A DNA stretch of 13,712 nucleotides, from positions 1 to 13,712 of the forward strand of contig PFQB01000075.1 in the NCBI GenBank assembly GCA_002793355.1, in the 5' to 3' direction. A program made the translations under genes and the position numbers. Each line of letters begins with the position of its first letter. Position 1 is the stretch's first letter. Of the stretch, positions 1 through 6,267 are shown one piece after another. Origin of the DNA: Candidatus Dojkabacteria bacterium CG_4_10_14_0_2_um_filter_Dojkabacteria_WS6_41_15 (GTDB taxonomy: Bacteria; Patescibacteriota; Dojkabacteria; GCA-002793355). Below the pieces are notes generated by a model, which was not told where the DNA came from, searched no databases, and was given only the letters and a program-made list of their open reading frames with translations.

Positions 1-1544
1 TCGACCTCTTAGATATGAAAGCGTATTTTTACACGGATATTAACCAATTCGAACTTACCGAGGGACCAGTTCCCGAAGATATGATGGCAAAAGCACGCGA
101 ATACCGAAATATCCTTATAGAAAAGATTGTTGAATTTGACGACAAGTTAATGGAACAGTACCTGGAGGGCAAAGAAATTCCAGTTGACGAATTGCGTGCA
201 ACGTTGAGAAAAGGCACTGTCTCAAGCGGTATCTTCCCAGTTATGGGTGGTGACTCTCGTGGACCAATTACCCGAAAGATTCTTGATGCGGTCGTTGACT
301 ACCTGCCATCTCCAATGGATGTACCACCAGTTGAAGGTATCAATCCAAAGACGAAAGAAACAGTTATTCGTAAACCAGACGAGAATGATCCGCTAGCAGC
401 ATTGGTATTCAAGGTCGTTTCAGACGAGCACGTTGGAACACTTTCATATGTTCGTGTCTACTCAGGTGTTTTGCGCCCCGGAACGTATGTATGGAACTCA
501 ACCAAGAATGAAATGGAACGCGTTGGTCGGGTACTTCTTATTCACGCAGCACATAGAGAAGAAACTGAAGAACTCCGCGCAGGAGAAATTGGTGGTCTGG
601 TTGGTATGAAGAAAAGCTTTACCGGTGATACCTTGTCAGACCAAGCGCAACCAGCAATTCTCGAAAACATTAAGTTTGCAGAGCCAGTGGTGTCGGCTTC
701 TATCTTCCCATTAACCAAGCAGGACTCTGAGAAAATGGCAGATGTACTTGCAAAAGTACAAATTGAAGATCCAACGATTAAGGTTAAAGTTGATGCGGAG
801 ACTTCAGAAACGATAATCATGGGTATGGGACAATTCCATTTGCAGATTTGGACCGAGCGTATGGCTAGTGCCATGGGACTTGCTACAAGGTTGGGTGAAC
901 CAAAGGTTGCTTACCGTGAATCTATAGCAGCAACCGTTAAGATGGAAGGAAAATTCGTACGTCAGTCGGGTGGTAAGGGACAATATGGTCATTGCTGGCT
1001 TCGTTTAGAGCCACAAGAACGAGGTGTTGGTTTTGAGTTTGTCGATGAAATCAAAGGTGGATCTATTCCACGTGAATTTATTCCAGCGGTTCGCAAGGGT
1101 GTTGAAGAAGCAATTCAGGCTGGCGTCGTCGCAGGGTATCCAGTCGTCGACGTTAAGGTTGCAGTATATGATGGCTCCTATCACGATGTAGACTCTTCTG
1201 AAGCAGCGTTCAAGGTTGCCGGTGCATTAGCCTTTAAGGATGGTCAGAAAGCGGCTCAACCCTATATCCTCGAGCCGATTATGAAAATTGAAGTCATGGT
1301 CCCAGAACAGTATCTTGGTGAAGTTACCGGTTTGCTTAATAGCAAGCGCGCACAAATCCAAGGTGCCAACGAGAGGTCAGGTTTGCAAGTCATTATTGCA
1401 GACATTCCTCTTTCAGAGACTTTTGACTTTACCTCAAAGCTTCGAGCATCAACTTCTGGTCGAGGTTCTTCCTATATGGAATTCTCTCACTACGATCGAG
1501 TACCAAACTCGGTGGTTGCCCAGATAGTGCAGAATGCAAAGTAG
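1..1544 (+). CDS. fusA: Elongation factor G, 3' part (partial at window start)
   Basis: Ribosomal translocase GTPase; moves tRNA and mRNA after peptide transfer and helps split post-termination ribosomes. The frame is open to the window edge (first whole codon at 3, reading DLLDMKAY, which matches the internal EF-G segment DLVKMKA), so the ATG at 15 is internal and the GTPase N-terminus lies upstream. Visible parts: the end of the G domain with LDAVVDYLPSP (about 270-312), domain II (about 385-670), domain III (from about 681), domain IV (from about 907, with QSGGKGQYGH and GSYHDVDSSE, the decoding-site tip loop) and domain V (from about 1270, LEPIMKIEV). Two family motifs are altered: the G5 region reads GGDS (246-257) where GSAF is expected, and domain III reads MGQFHLQI where MGELHLDI is usual. 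It lies upstream of tuf as in most bacteria. Identity is certain. Confidence 0.97.
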   Translation, partial: DLLDMKAYFYTDINQFELTEGPVPEDMMAKAREYRNILIEKIVEFDDKLMEQYLEGKEIPVDELRATLRKGTVSSGIFPVMGGDSRGPITRKILDAVVDYLPSPMDVPPVEGINPKTKETVIRKPDENDPLAALVFKVVSDEHVGTLSYVRVYSGVLRPGTYVWNSTKNEMERVGRVLLIHAAHREETEELRAGEIGGLVGMKKSFTGDTLSDQAQPAILENIKFAEPVVSASIFPLTKQDSEKMADVLAKVQIEDPTIKVKVDAETSETIIMGMGQFHLQIWTERMASAMGLATRLGEPKVAYRESIAATVKMEGKFVRQSGGKGQYGHCWLRLEPQERGVGFEFVDEIKGGSIPREFIPAVRKGVEEAIQAGVVAGYPVVDVKVAVYDGSYHDVDSSEAAFKVAGALAFKDGQKAAQPYILEPIMKIEVMVPEQYLGEVTGLLNSKRAQIQGANERSGLQVIIADIPLSETFDFTSKLRASTSGRGSSYMEFSHYDRVPNSVVAQIVQNAK

Positions 1545-1582
1545 ATTTCTTCCGCAAGGTGGGATTCTGCAAAAAAAGTATA

Positions 1583-1598
1583 AAAATCGAAAGATTTT
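1583..1598 (+). other. Small hairpin with GAAA loop in fusA-tuf gap
   Basis: AAAATC and GATTTT form a perfect 6-base stem closed by a GAAA tetraloop. The stem is AT-rich and is followed by GAGAAAAG rather than a run of T, so it does not look like an intrinsic terminator. It could protect or mark the 3' end of the fusA message. The function is inferred only. Confidence 0.35.
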
Positions 1599-1605
1599 GA
1601 GAAAA

Positions 1606-1639
1606 GAATGCAATATACACCTGAAAAGGTATTGCATTC
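1606..1639 (+). repeat. Inverted repeat/hairpin overlapping the tuf -35 region
   Basis: The arms GAATGCAAT (1606-1614) and ATTGCATTC (1631-1639) are perfectly complementary. After a four-base bulge (ATAC), an inner stem ACCT/AGGT (1619-1622 and 1627-1630) closes on a GAAA loop (1623-1626). Alternatively the arms pair as 10 bases with a simple 14-base loop. The right arm contains the proposed -35 hexamer of the tuf promoter. As DNA it could be an operator for a dimeric regulator; as RNA from an upstream promoter it could be a structure ending the fusA message, although no T-run follows directly. Confidence 0.5.
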
Positions 1640-1660
1640 CATCAGAACTTTTGGTATTAT
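1632..1660 (+). promoter_or_regulatory. Candidate sigma-70-type promoter for tuf
   Basis: A -10 element TATTAT (1655-1660) matches five of six consensus positions and carries an upstream TG (TGG at 1652-1654), making it an extended -10. Exactly 17 bases upstream lies TTGCAT (1632-1637), a partial -35 match. Transcription would start near 1667, giving an AT-rich leader of about 45 bases before the tuf start codon. This is the only good promoter candidate I found in the window, and probably drives tuf and at least part of the ribosomal genes. Confidence 0.5.
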
Positions 1661-1703
1661 TAAGGAGCTTTTTGTAAGTTATACTTATATTAATTAAATA
1701 AGT

Positions 1704-1708
1704 AAGGA
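1704..1708 (+). promoter_or_regulatory. Shine-Dalgarno site of tuf, short spacing
   Basis: AAGGA lies only three bases before the ATG at 1712, closer than the usual five to nine. It supports this ATG as the start, though the spacing is unusual for one of the most highly expressed genes. Confidence 0.5.
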
Positions 1709-1711
1709 ATT

Positions 1712-2878
1712 ATGGCAACATTTGATAGAACAAAGCCACACTTTAATATTGGAACCCTAGGTCACGTCGACCACGGGAAGTCAACACTTTCTCGTGCAAT
1801 ACTTCGTGCATTTGACCCGCAATGGGCTACAACTGCCGATAAAATCGACAAAGCACCAGAATCACGATCCCGAGGAATTACGATCTCTATTGCTCATGTA
1901 GAGTACGAAACACCAAACCGACACTATGCTCACATCGACTGTCCAGGGCACAAGGACTATATTAAGAACATGATTACCGGTGCAGCACAATTAGACGGTG
2001 CACTCTTGGTTGTTTCTTCAACTGATGGTCCAATGCCACAAACCCGAGAGCACGTTCTTTTGGCTCGCCAAGTTGGTATTCCAAAGATGGCAGTAGTCAT
2101 TAACAAATTCGGAACAACCGACGACGAAATTATTCAGCTTATTACCGAAGATGTCCGCGACTTGCTCGCAAAGAATGGTTACGACAGAGAAGCTCCAGTG
2201 TTTGTCATCGATGCATTCAAGGCCTCAGAAGGCGATGCAGATGCAATTGCAGAAGTTAAGAAGATGTTCGAAGTTATCGATGTCTACTTCGAGCTTCCAG
2301 AACGCGAAATGGATAAGCCATTCTTGATGGGTATCGAAGATGTCTTCTCAATCACCGGCCGTGGAACTGTTGTTACCGGACGTGTAGAACGAGGAACATT
2401 GAAGGTAAACGAAGAATGTGAACTTCTTGGTCTTGGACACAAACCAGTAAAGACAACCGCAACCGGACTCGAAATGTTCCGCAAGTCACTTGACTCAGTA
2501 ATGGCTGGTGATAATGTTGGAATTCTTGTTCGTGGAATCGAGAGAAAGGATGTCGAGCGAGGAATGGTCTTGGCTAAAACAGGATCTGTTACCATGCACT
2601 CAGAATTTAAGGCAAGCGTGTATGTTTTGAAGAAAGAGGAAGGTGGACGACACACTGCATTTGTCAGTGGGTACCGACCACAGTTCTATATCAAAACTGC
2701 AGACGTAACCGGAGAAGTCACTCTTGGCGCAGGCGTAGAAATGATTATGCCAGGCGACAATGCAGACTTATCAGTTAAATTGATTGTTCCAGTTGTTATC
2801 GAAAAGGGAATGAAATTCGCTGTTCGAGAAGGCGGAACGACCGTAGGTGCAGGAGTGGTCACCGAGATCATAAAATAA
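1712..2878 (+). CDS. tuf: Elongation factor Tu with altered G4 and G5 motifs
   Basis: GTPase that delivers aminoacyl-tRNA to the ribosomal A site; cytoplasmic, 388 residues against about 394 in E. coli. Visible motifs: P-loop GHVDHGKS (17-24), switch I RGITI (54-58), DCPGH (76-80, with the catalytic His at 80), then domain 2 (SITGRGTVVTGRVERG) and domain 3 (EGGRHTAFVSGYRPQFY and a C-terminal REGGTTVGAGVV). Odd: the G4 motif NKxD reads NKFG (131-134), so the Asp that reads the guanine base is Gly, and the G5 motif SAL reads DAF (167-169). Both align without gaps to E. coli EF-Tu (NKCDMVDDEE and VRGSALKALEGD), so misalignment is unlikely. The rest is well conserved, the frame is intact and the leader has a plausible promoter, so this is a functional gene and not a decaying copy. 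Confidence 0.98.
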   Translation: MATFDRTKPHFNIGTLGHVDHGKSTLSRAILRAFDPQWATTADKIDKAPESRSRGITISIAHVEYETPNRHYAHIDCPGHKDYIKNMITGAAQLDGALLVVSSTDGPMPQTREHVLLARQVGIPKMAVVINKFGTTDDEIIQLITEDVRDLLAKNGYDREAPVFVIDAFKASEGDADAIAEVKKMFEVIDVYFELPEREMDKPFLMGIEDVFSITGRGTVVTGRVERGTLKVNEECELLGLGHKPVKTTATGLEMFRKSLDSVMAGDNVGILVRGIERKDVERGMVLAKTGSVTMHSEFKASVYVLKKEEGGRHTAFVSGYRPQFYIKTADVTGEVTLGAGVEMIMPGDNADLSVKLIVPVVIEKGMKFAVREGGTTVGAGVVTEIIK

Positions 2879-2882
2879 GTGT

Positions 2883-2914
2883 AGTGGGGGCGAAAGCCCC
2901 CACTTTGCTCTTTT
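2883..2914 (+). terminator. GAAA-loop hairpin terminator or attenuator between tuf and rpsJ
   Basis: AGTGGGGGC (2883-2891) and GCCCCCACT (2896-2904) form a perfect nine-base, GC-rich stem with a GAAA loop, followed by the T-rich stretch TTTGCTCTTTT. It starts 5 bases after the tuf stop codon. Only about 21 bases remain between the T-tract and the rpsJ start, too few for a separate promoter, so partial read-through is more likely than complete termination. This would let tuf be transcribed in excess of the ribosomal proteins. Confidence 0.75.
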
Positions 2915-2935
2915 ACATTACAGGAAGAAAGAACT

Positions 2936-3259
2936 ATGGCAAACGACATGAACACGTACAGAATAAAAGTTAAGCTCGCTGCCTACGATATTAAACTTCT
3001 TGACACAACCGTCAAGAATATCGTCGCAAACGTACTTAAAACCGGAGCGCAAGTCGTTGGGCCGGTTATGCTTCCTGTAGATCGCAAGGTTTGGGCTGTG
3101 AACAAGTCTCCTCATGTATACAAAACGTCAATGGAGCACTTCGAAATGCGAACTCATAAAAGACTTATTCTTATTTCGAATTGGAATCCAAAAACGATTG
3201 AAGCATTGCAAGGTGTCAATGTTCCAGCAGGAGTTTCAGTTGAGTTGAATCAGAAATAG
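2936..3259 (+). CDS. rpsJ: 30S ribosomal protein S10
   Basis: Small-subunit head protein uS10, which in other bacteria also acts as NusE in transcription antitermination. The 107 residues show the family core: RIKVKLAAYDIKLLD, TGAQVVGPVMLP, the SPHVYK turn and the FEMRTHKRLILI strand. It is a few residues longer than the usual 100-105 because of a short N-terminal MANDMN. A purine-rich AGGAAGAAAG upstream of the ATG is an acceptable, somewhat distant ribosome binding site. It is the first gene after the tuf hairpin and opens the S10-spc block. rplC starts one base after its stop. Identity is certain. Confidence 0.97.
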   Translation: MANDMNTYRIKVKLAAYDIKLLDTTVKNIVANVLKTGAQVVGPVMLPVDRKVWAVNKSPHVYKTSMEHFEMRTHKRLILISNWNPKTIEALQGVNVPAGVSVELNQK

Positions 3260-3260
3260 T

Positions 3261-3836
3261 ATGGTACTTTTTGGTAAAAAAATCGGCATGACACACATCG
3301 AAGATGGTTTTTTGGTATCTCCAGTTACCGTTATTGATGTCACAGAAAATGTTATTGCTCAAGTGAAAGACAAAGTCGTTTTGGGATGGGGAAAAATTAA
3401 AAAACCTTCAAAAGCCGAATTAGGACAATATAAGGAACTTGGTTTTGCACCTTCGAAAGTGACCGAGAGTGATATACCAGTAGAAGGCGCCGTTGTCGGA
3501 GTATTCCTACCAACTGAAATGCCCGCAACCGTTCATGCACAAGGAACTTCAAAAGGAAAAGGATTTGCAGGTGTAGTTAAGCGTTATCACTTTAAAGGTG
3601 GAAAGCAAACTCATGGACAATCCGATAGAGAGCGAGCACCGGGATCAATCGGTGCAGGTACGACACCTGGTCGAGTATTAAAGGGAACTAGAATGGGCGG
3701 AAGAATGGGATCGGATACCGTAAAGGTTAGAAATCTCAAAGTGGTCAAGTTATTTACCGAAGAAGGTAAATCCTTCTTGGTCCTCAAGGGAGCAATTCCA
3801 GGACCAAACGGCAGCATAATTCAATTTTCGTGGTAA
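3261..3836 (+). CDS. rplC: 50S ribosomal protein L3
   Basis: Protein uL3, an early assembly protein of the large subunit whose loop reaches toward the peptidyl transferase centre. The 191 residues are shorter than the usual 205-215. Family marks: LFGKKIGMTHI at the N-terminus, TSKGKGFAGVVKRYHFKGG, HGQSDRERAPGSIGAGTTPGRVLKG and MGGRMGSDTVKVRNLKVV. At the position of the glutamine methylated in E. coli (MAGQMG) this protein has Arg (MGGRMG), so that modification is not expected. There is no Shine-Dalgarno site: the start follows the rpsJ stop by one base, suggesting coupled translation. Its stop overlaps the rplD start (TAATG). Confidence 0.97.
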   Translation: MVLFGKKIGMTHIEDGFLVSPVTVIDVTENVIAQVKDKVVLGWGKIKKPSKAELGQYKELGFAPSKVTESDIPVEGAVVGVFLPTEMPATVHAQGTSKGKGFAGVVKRYHFKGGKQTHGQSDRERAPGSIGAGTTPGRVLKGTRMGGRMGSDTVKVRNLKVVKLFTEEGKSFLVLKGAIPGPNGSIIQFSW

Positions 3837-4462
3837 TGTCAGTAACAATTCCAGTTTACAATTTAGAAGCAAAGAAGATTAGTGATTATTCCTACACACC
3901 ATTTGCAGAGAAACTCTCTGAAGCTATGGTGGCTCAGGTGTTGCGGGGTTATGTAACTAATCAGCACCAGGGAACATCACAAGCAAAAACCCGCGGAGAA
4001 GTTGTTCACCCAGACAAGAAACCGTGGAAACAGAAAGGAACAGGTCGAGCACGACACGGTTCTAGAAACTCACCAATTTGGGTTGGCGGTGGAGTAACTT
4101 TCGGACCTCGAAATTACTTAAAACGCCTGACTATTCCAACCGGGCTTCGCCAAAAAGCAATGCGCTATTTTCTAGATAAAGAAATCGAACAAGGTTCTGT
4201 TGTGTTATTTTCAGAGAATAATGACGTAGTAAAAACAAAAGATGCAGCCGCTTTCATCAGCAAAATGAACGCGTTTAAGACCAAGGTGTTTATTGTGTTG
4301 CAAGCAAAAGACGAAAAATCAGCCACACTGTTCAGGAATGTTCAGGGAGTCACGCTGCGCAGAGCTTCGTTGATAAGCCCATTAGATATGAATAAAAAGG
4401 CGTTATACCTTTTCGCAGAAGGAGCATTAAATGCATTAGTTGAAAGAATTACAAAATCATGA
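3836..4462 (+). CDS. rplD: 50S ribosomal protein L4
   Basis: Protein uL4, an early large-subunit assembly protein that lines the nascent peptide exit tunnel; in E. coli it also represses its own operon. The extended tunnel loop is clear: KTRGEVVHPDKKPWKQKGTG then RARHGSRNSPIWVGGGVTFGP. I chose the ATG at 3836, which overlaps the rplC stop as TAATG, giving 208 residues. The in-frame GTG at 3830 would lie inside rplC and has no support. The gene ends in a TGA that overlaps the rplW start (ATGA), so UGA acts as a stop in this organism. An S10-leader L4 control element is not visible; the space before rpsJ is too small for one. Confidence 0.96.
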   Translation: MSVTIPVYNLEAKKISDYSYTPFAEKLSEAMVAQVLRGYVTNQHQGTSQAKTRGEVVHPDKKPWKQKGTGRARHGSRNSPIWVGGGVTFGPRNYLKRLTIPTGLRQKAMRYFLDKEIEQGSVVLFSENNDVVKTKDAAAFISKMNAFKTKVFIVLQAKDEKSATLFRNVQGVTLRRASLISPLDMNKKALYLFAEGALNALVERITKS

Positions 4463-4734
4463 CGCCAAAAATTTACCCAGTAAAAACAGAAAAAACTTTT
4501 AAACTTGCTAATGCAGGTATTTATACCTTTGCCACTATGCAAGAGATGGGAAAGTCTGATATAATCAAGGCACTTAAGGAAGTGTATAGTGTCGACGCAG
4601 TGCAATGCACCTCTCTGGTCAGGAAAGGAAAGCAAAAGAGGAATCCTCTAACGCGAAGAGTTTACACAACCCCACAATACAAGAAAGTATACGTACGACT
4701 TGTTAAAGGGCAATCCTTAGATCTTTTTAAATAA
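4459..4734 (+). CDS. rplW: 50S ribosomal protein L23
   Basis: Protein uL23, located at the tunnel exit, where it forms the docking site for SRP, trigger factor and SecY in other bacteria. The 91 residues fit the family length. Recognisable parts: YPVKTEKTFKLANAGIYTF (usually VTEK or SEK...Y.F), the helix IIKALKEVYSVDAV, and KRNPLTRRVYTTPQYKKVYV leading to the last strand, where GRR or GRT...DWKKA is typical. The N-terminal portion is divergent from model organisms, but position in the operon and the C-terminal half make the call safe. Its start overlaps the rplD stop by four bases (ATGA). Confidence 0.93.
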   Translation: MTPKIYPVKTEKTFKLANAGIYTFATMQEMGKSDIIKALKEVYSVDAVQCTSLVRKGKQKRNPLTRRVYTTPQYKKVYVRLVKGQSLDLFK

Positions 4735-4753
4735 ATAATTACGGAACTGCGCT

Positions 4754-5581
4754 ATGGCGCTCAAAAGATACAAAGCTACAACTAATCCACGAAGGCAACG
4801 GGTGATGATAGATCGCTCTTCCTTTGCGAAAGAAAGCCTTGCACCAAAGCGCCTATTTACACCTAACGACAAGATCAATGGGCGTAATAATCAAGGTCGT
4901 ATTACCGTAAGACATCGTGGTGGTGGCCAAAAGCGAACTTACCGAATTATTGACTTCAATAGAAACAAGTTCGAAATTGTTGGAAAGGTTGTTTCTCTTG
5001 AGTTCGATCCAAACCGAACCGCAGCAATCGCTTTAATTGTATATCCAGACGGAGACAAACGCTTTATTCTAGCGCCAGCAGGTTTAGCAGTCGGTATGTC
5101 AGTTGTATCAAGTAAAAAGGAAGTCGTATTAGAACCCGGAAATGCGACCTTAATAAAGAATATTCCATCGGGATTTAATGTGCACAATGTAGAGATGTTT
5201 CCAGGGCAAGGGGCAAAGTTTGGTAGATCCGCAGGGAACAAAATACAAGTGCAAGGCGTCGTTGGAAAATATGTGCAAGTAAAGATGCCATCGGGTGAAA
5301 TAAGATTGATTCACGGCGATTGTCTTGCAACTATTGGTGTTGTATCAAACGAAGACCATTTACATGAAGTAATTGGAAGTGCAGGTGTTAACCGGCGATT
5401 AGGCAAACGTCCAAGTGTCCGAGGAGTTGCGATGCACGCACAACAGCATCCACACGGTGGTGGTGAAGGAAAGACCGGAACTGGTGGACCAGCAAAAGAT
5501 ATTTATGGACACCGCGTCGGTACAAGAACAAGAAATAGTGTCAGAACAAACAAATTTATCTTAAAGAGAAGAACTAAATAA
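4754..5581 (+). CDS. rplB: 50S ribosomal protein L2
   Basis: Protein uL2, needed for subunit association and close to the peptidyl transferase centre. The 275 residues match the usual 270-280. N-terminal RNA-binding half: HRGGGQKRTYRIIDFNR and VVSLEFDPNRTAAIAL. C-terminal half: MPSGEIRLIHGDCLATIGVVSNEDH and RPSVRGVAM, followed by HPHGGGEG, which keeps the conserved His (residue 232, equivalent to E. coli H229). The segment just before it reads MHAQQ where nearly all bacteria have MNPVD, and the following PWG motif reads IYG. The C-terminus RTNKFILKRR is normal. Upstream CGGAA is a poor ribosome binding site. It lies 19 bases after rplW. Confidence 0.98.
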   Translation: MALKRYKATTNPRRQRVMIDRSSFAKESLAPKRLFTPNDKINGRNNQGRITVRHRGGGQKRTYRIIDFNRNKFEIVGKVVSLEFDPNRTAAIALIVYPDGDKRFILAPAGLAVGMSVVSSKKEVVLEPGNATLIKNIPSGFNVHNVEMFPGQGAKFGRSAGNKIQVQGVVGKYVQVKMPSGEIRLIHGDCLATIGVVSNEDHLHEVIGSAGVNRRLGKRPSVRGVAMHAQQHPHGGGEGKTGTGGPAKDIYGHRVGTRTRNSVRTNKFILKRRTK

Positions 5582-5593
5582 AACCTTGAAATT

Positions 5594-5908
5594 ATGTCAC
5601 GATCACTAAAAAAAGGAATTTACGTTACACCAGGACTTGAGAAGAAAGTCACGGCGCTGCGACAATCAGGTAAAGCGCAAGATGTCGTTGTTAAAACTTG
5701 GGCACGAGATTGCACAATATTCCCAGAGATGGTGGGTATGAAGTTTGCAGTTCATAATGGAAAAGACTTTGTAACCGTATTGGTTACAGAAGACATGGTA
5801 GGGCACAGACTTGGCGAGTTTTCTATGACCAGAAAGTTCCAGGGTCACGCAAAGAAGGGGAAGATTTCGAAATTATATGGATTCTCTGGTAGATTCCTTA
5901 AAGAGTAA
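5594..5908 (+). CDS. rpsS: 30S ribosomal protein S19
   Basis: Protein uS19 of the small-subunit head, contacting S13 and the A-site region. The 104 residues carry the family marks SRSLKKGIYV, VVKTWARDCTIFPEMVGMKFAVHNG, VTEDMVGHRLGEFSMTRKFQGH. It is slightly longer than the usual 92-95, with an extended C-terminal tail (KISKLYGFSGRFLKE). No Shine-Dalgarno sequence is visible in the 12 bases after rplB. Confidence 0.97.
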   Translation: MSRSLKKGIYVTPGLEKKVTALRQSGKAQDVVVKTWARDCTIFPEMVGMKFAVHNGKDFVTVLVTEDMVGHRLGEFSMTRKFQGHAKKGKISKLYGFSGRFLKE

Positions 5909-5925
5909 TATGAATATTGACTAGT

Positions 5926-6267
5926 ATGATTGTAACCTCAAGCCACATAAATATACCAATGTCAGCCAAGAAACTCGCAAGAGTTATCGAGGTGGTCAAA
6001 GGTCACAATGCGCAACGAGCCCTAGACGAGTTGAAATTGCTTCCAAAGAAGGGGGCAGTATACGCCTACAAAGTGATTTCATCTGGATTGGCCAATGCAG
6101 AGCACAACTTCAAATTAGATCCGGCAAAATTGATTGTTACAAAAATCTGGTCATCAGACGGAATGAAAAAGAATATGTCTAAGATTCGATTTGCTTCTCG
6201 TGGAAGAGTAACTTTTATTCGGAAATACCGAGCTAACTTATACGTAGAGCTATCCTATGGGAAATAA
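5926..6267 (+). CDS. rplV: 50S ribosomal protein L22
   Basis: Protein uL22, whose beta hairpin lines the exit tunnel at the constriction and is the site of macrolide resistance mutations in other bacteria. The 113 residues show SAKKLARVIEVVKGHNAQRALDEL (usually SPRKARLV...IRGK...AL), then SSGLANAEHN and the hairpin with the RASRGR-like element FASRGRVTFIRKYRANLYVEL. I chose the ATG at 5926; an in-frame TTG at 5917 adds only three residues with no support. The 17-base gap after rpsS also contains a five-codon reading frame (ATG at 5910 to TAG at 5924), which may be chance. The 3' end overlaps rpsC by 11 bases. Confidence 0.94.
   Translation: MIVTSSHINIPMSAKKLARVIEVVKGHNAQRALDELKLLPKKGAVYAYKVISSGLANAEHNFKLDPAKLIVTKIWSSDGMKKNMSKIRFASRGRVTFIRKYRANLYVELSYGK

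Noticed and set aside
15..17. ATG at 15 as the start of the first gene
   Set aside because: The frame is open upstream to the window edge and the residues DLLDMKAY match an internal EF-G segment, so the gene is cut by the window.
1529..1570. Inverted repeat GCAGAAT/ATTCTGC at the fusA end as its terminator
   Set aside because: The loop is 28 bases and the stem is followed by A rather than T residues, so it does not fit an intrinsic terminator on this strand.
2095..2120. Local frameshift or sequencing error causing NKFG in EF-Tu
   Set aside because: The residues on both sides (AVVINK and DDEI) align in the same frame with no gap, and a single-base error cannot also explain the G5 change 100 bases away.
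2848..2876. Promoter for rpsJ inside the tuf 3' end (TAAAAT at 2871-2876)
   Set aside because: No acceptable -35 lies at the right distance (TGCAGG at 2848-2853) and the terminator hairpin would follow immediately.
3830..3835. GTG at 3830 as rplD start
   Set aside because: It adds two residues inside rplC; the ATG at 3836 makes the standard TAATG junction.
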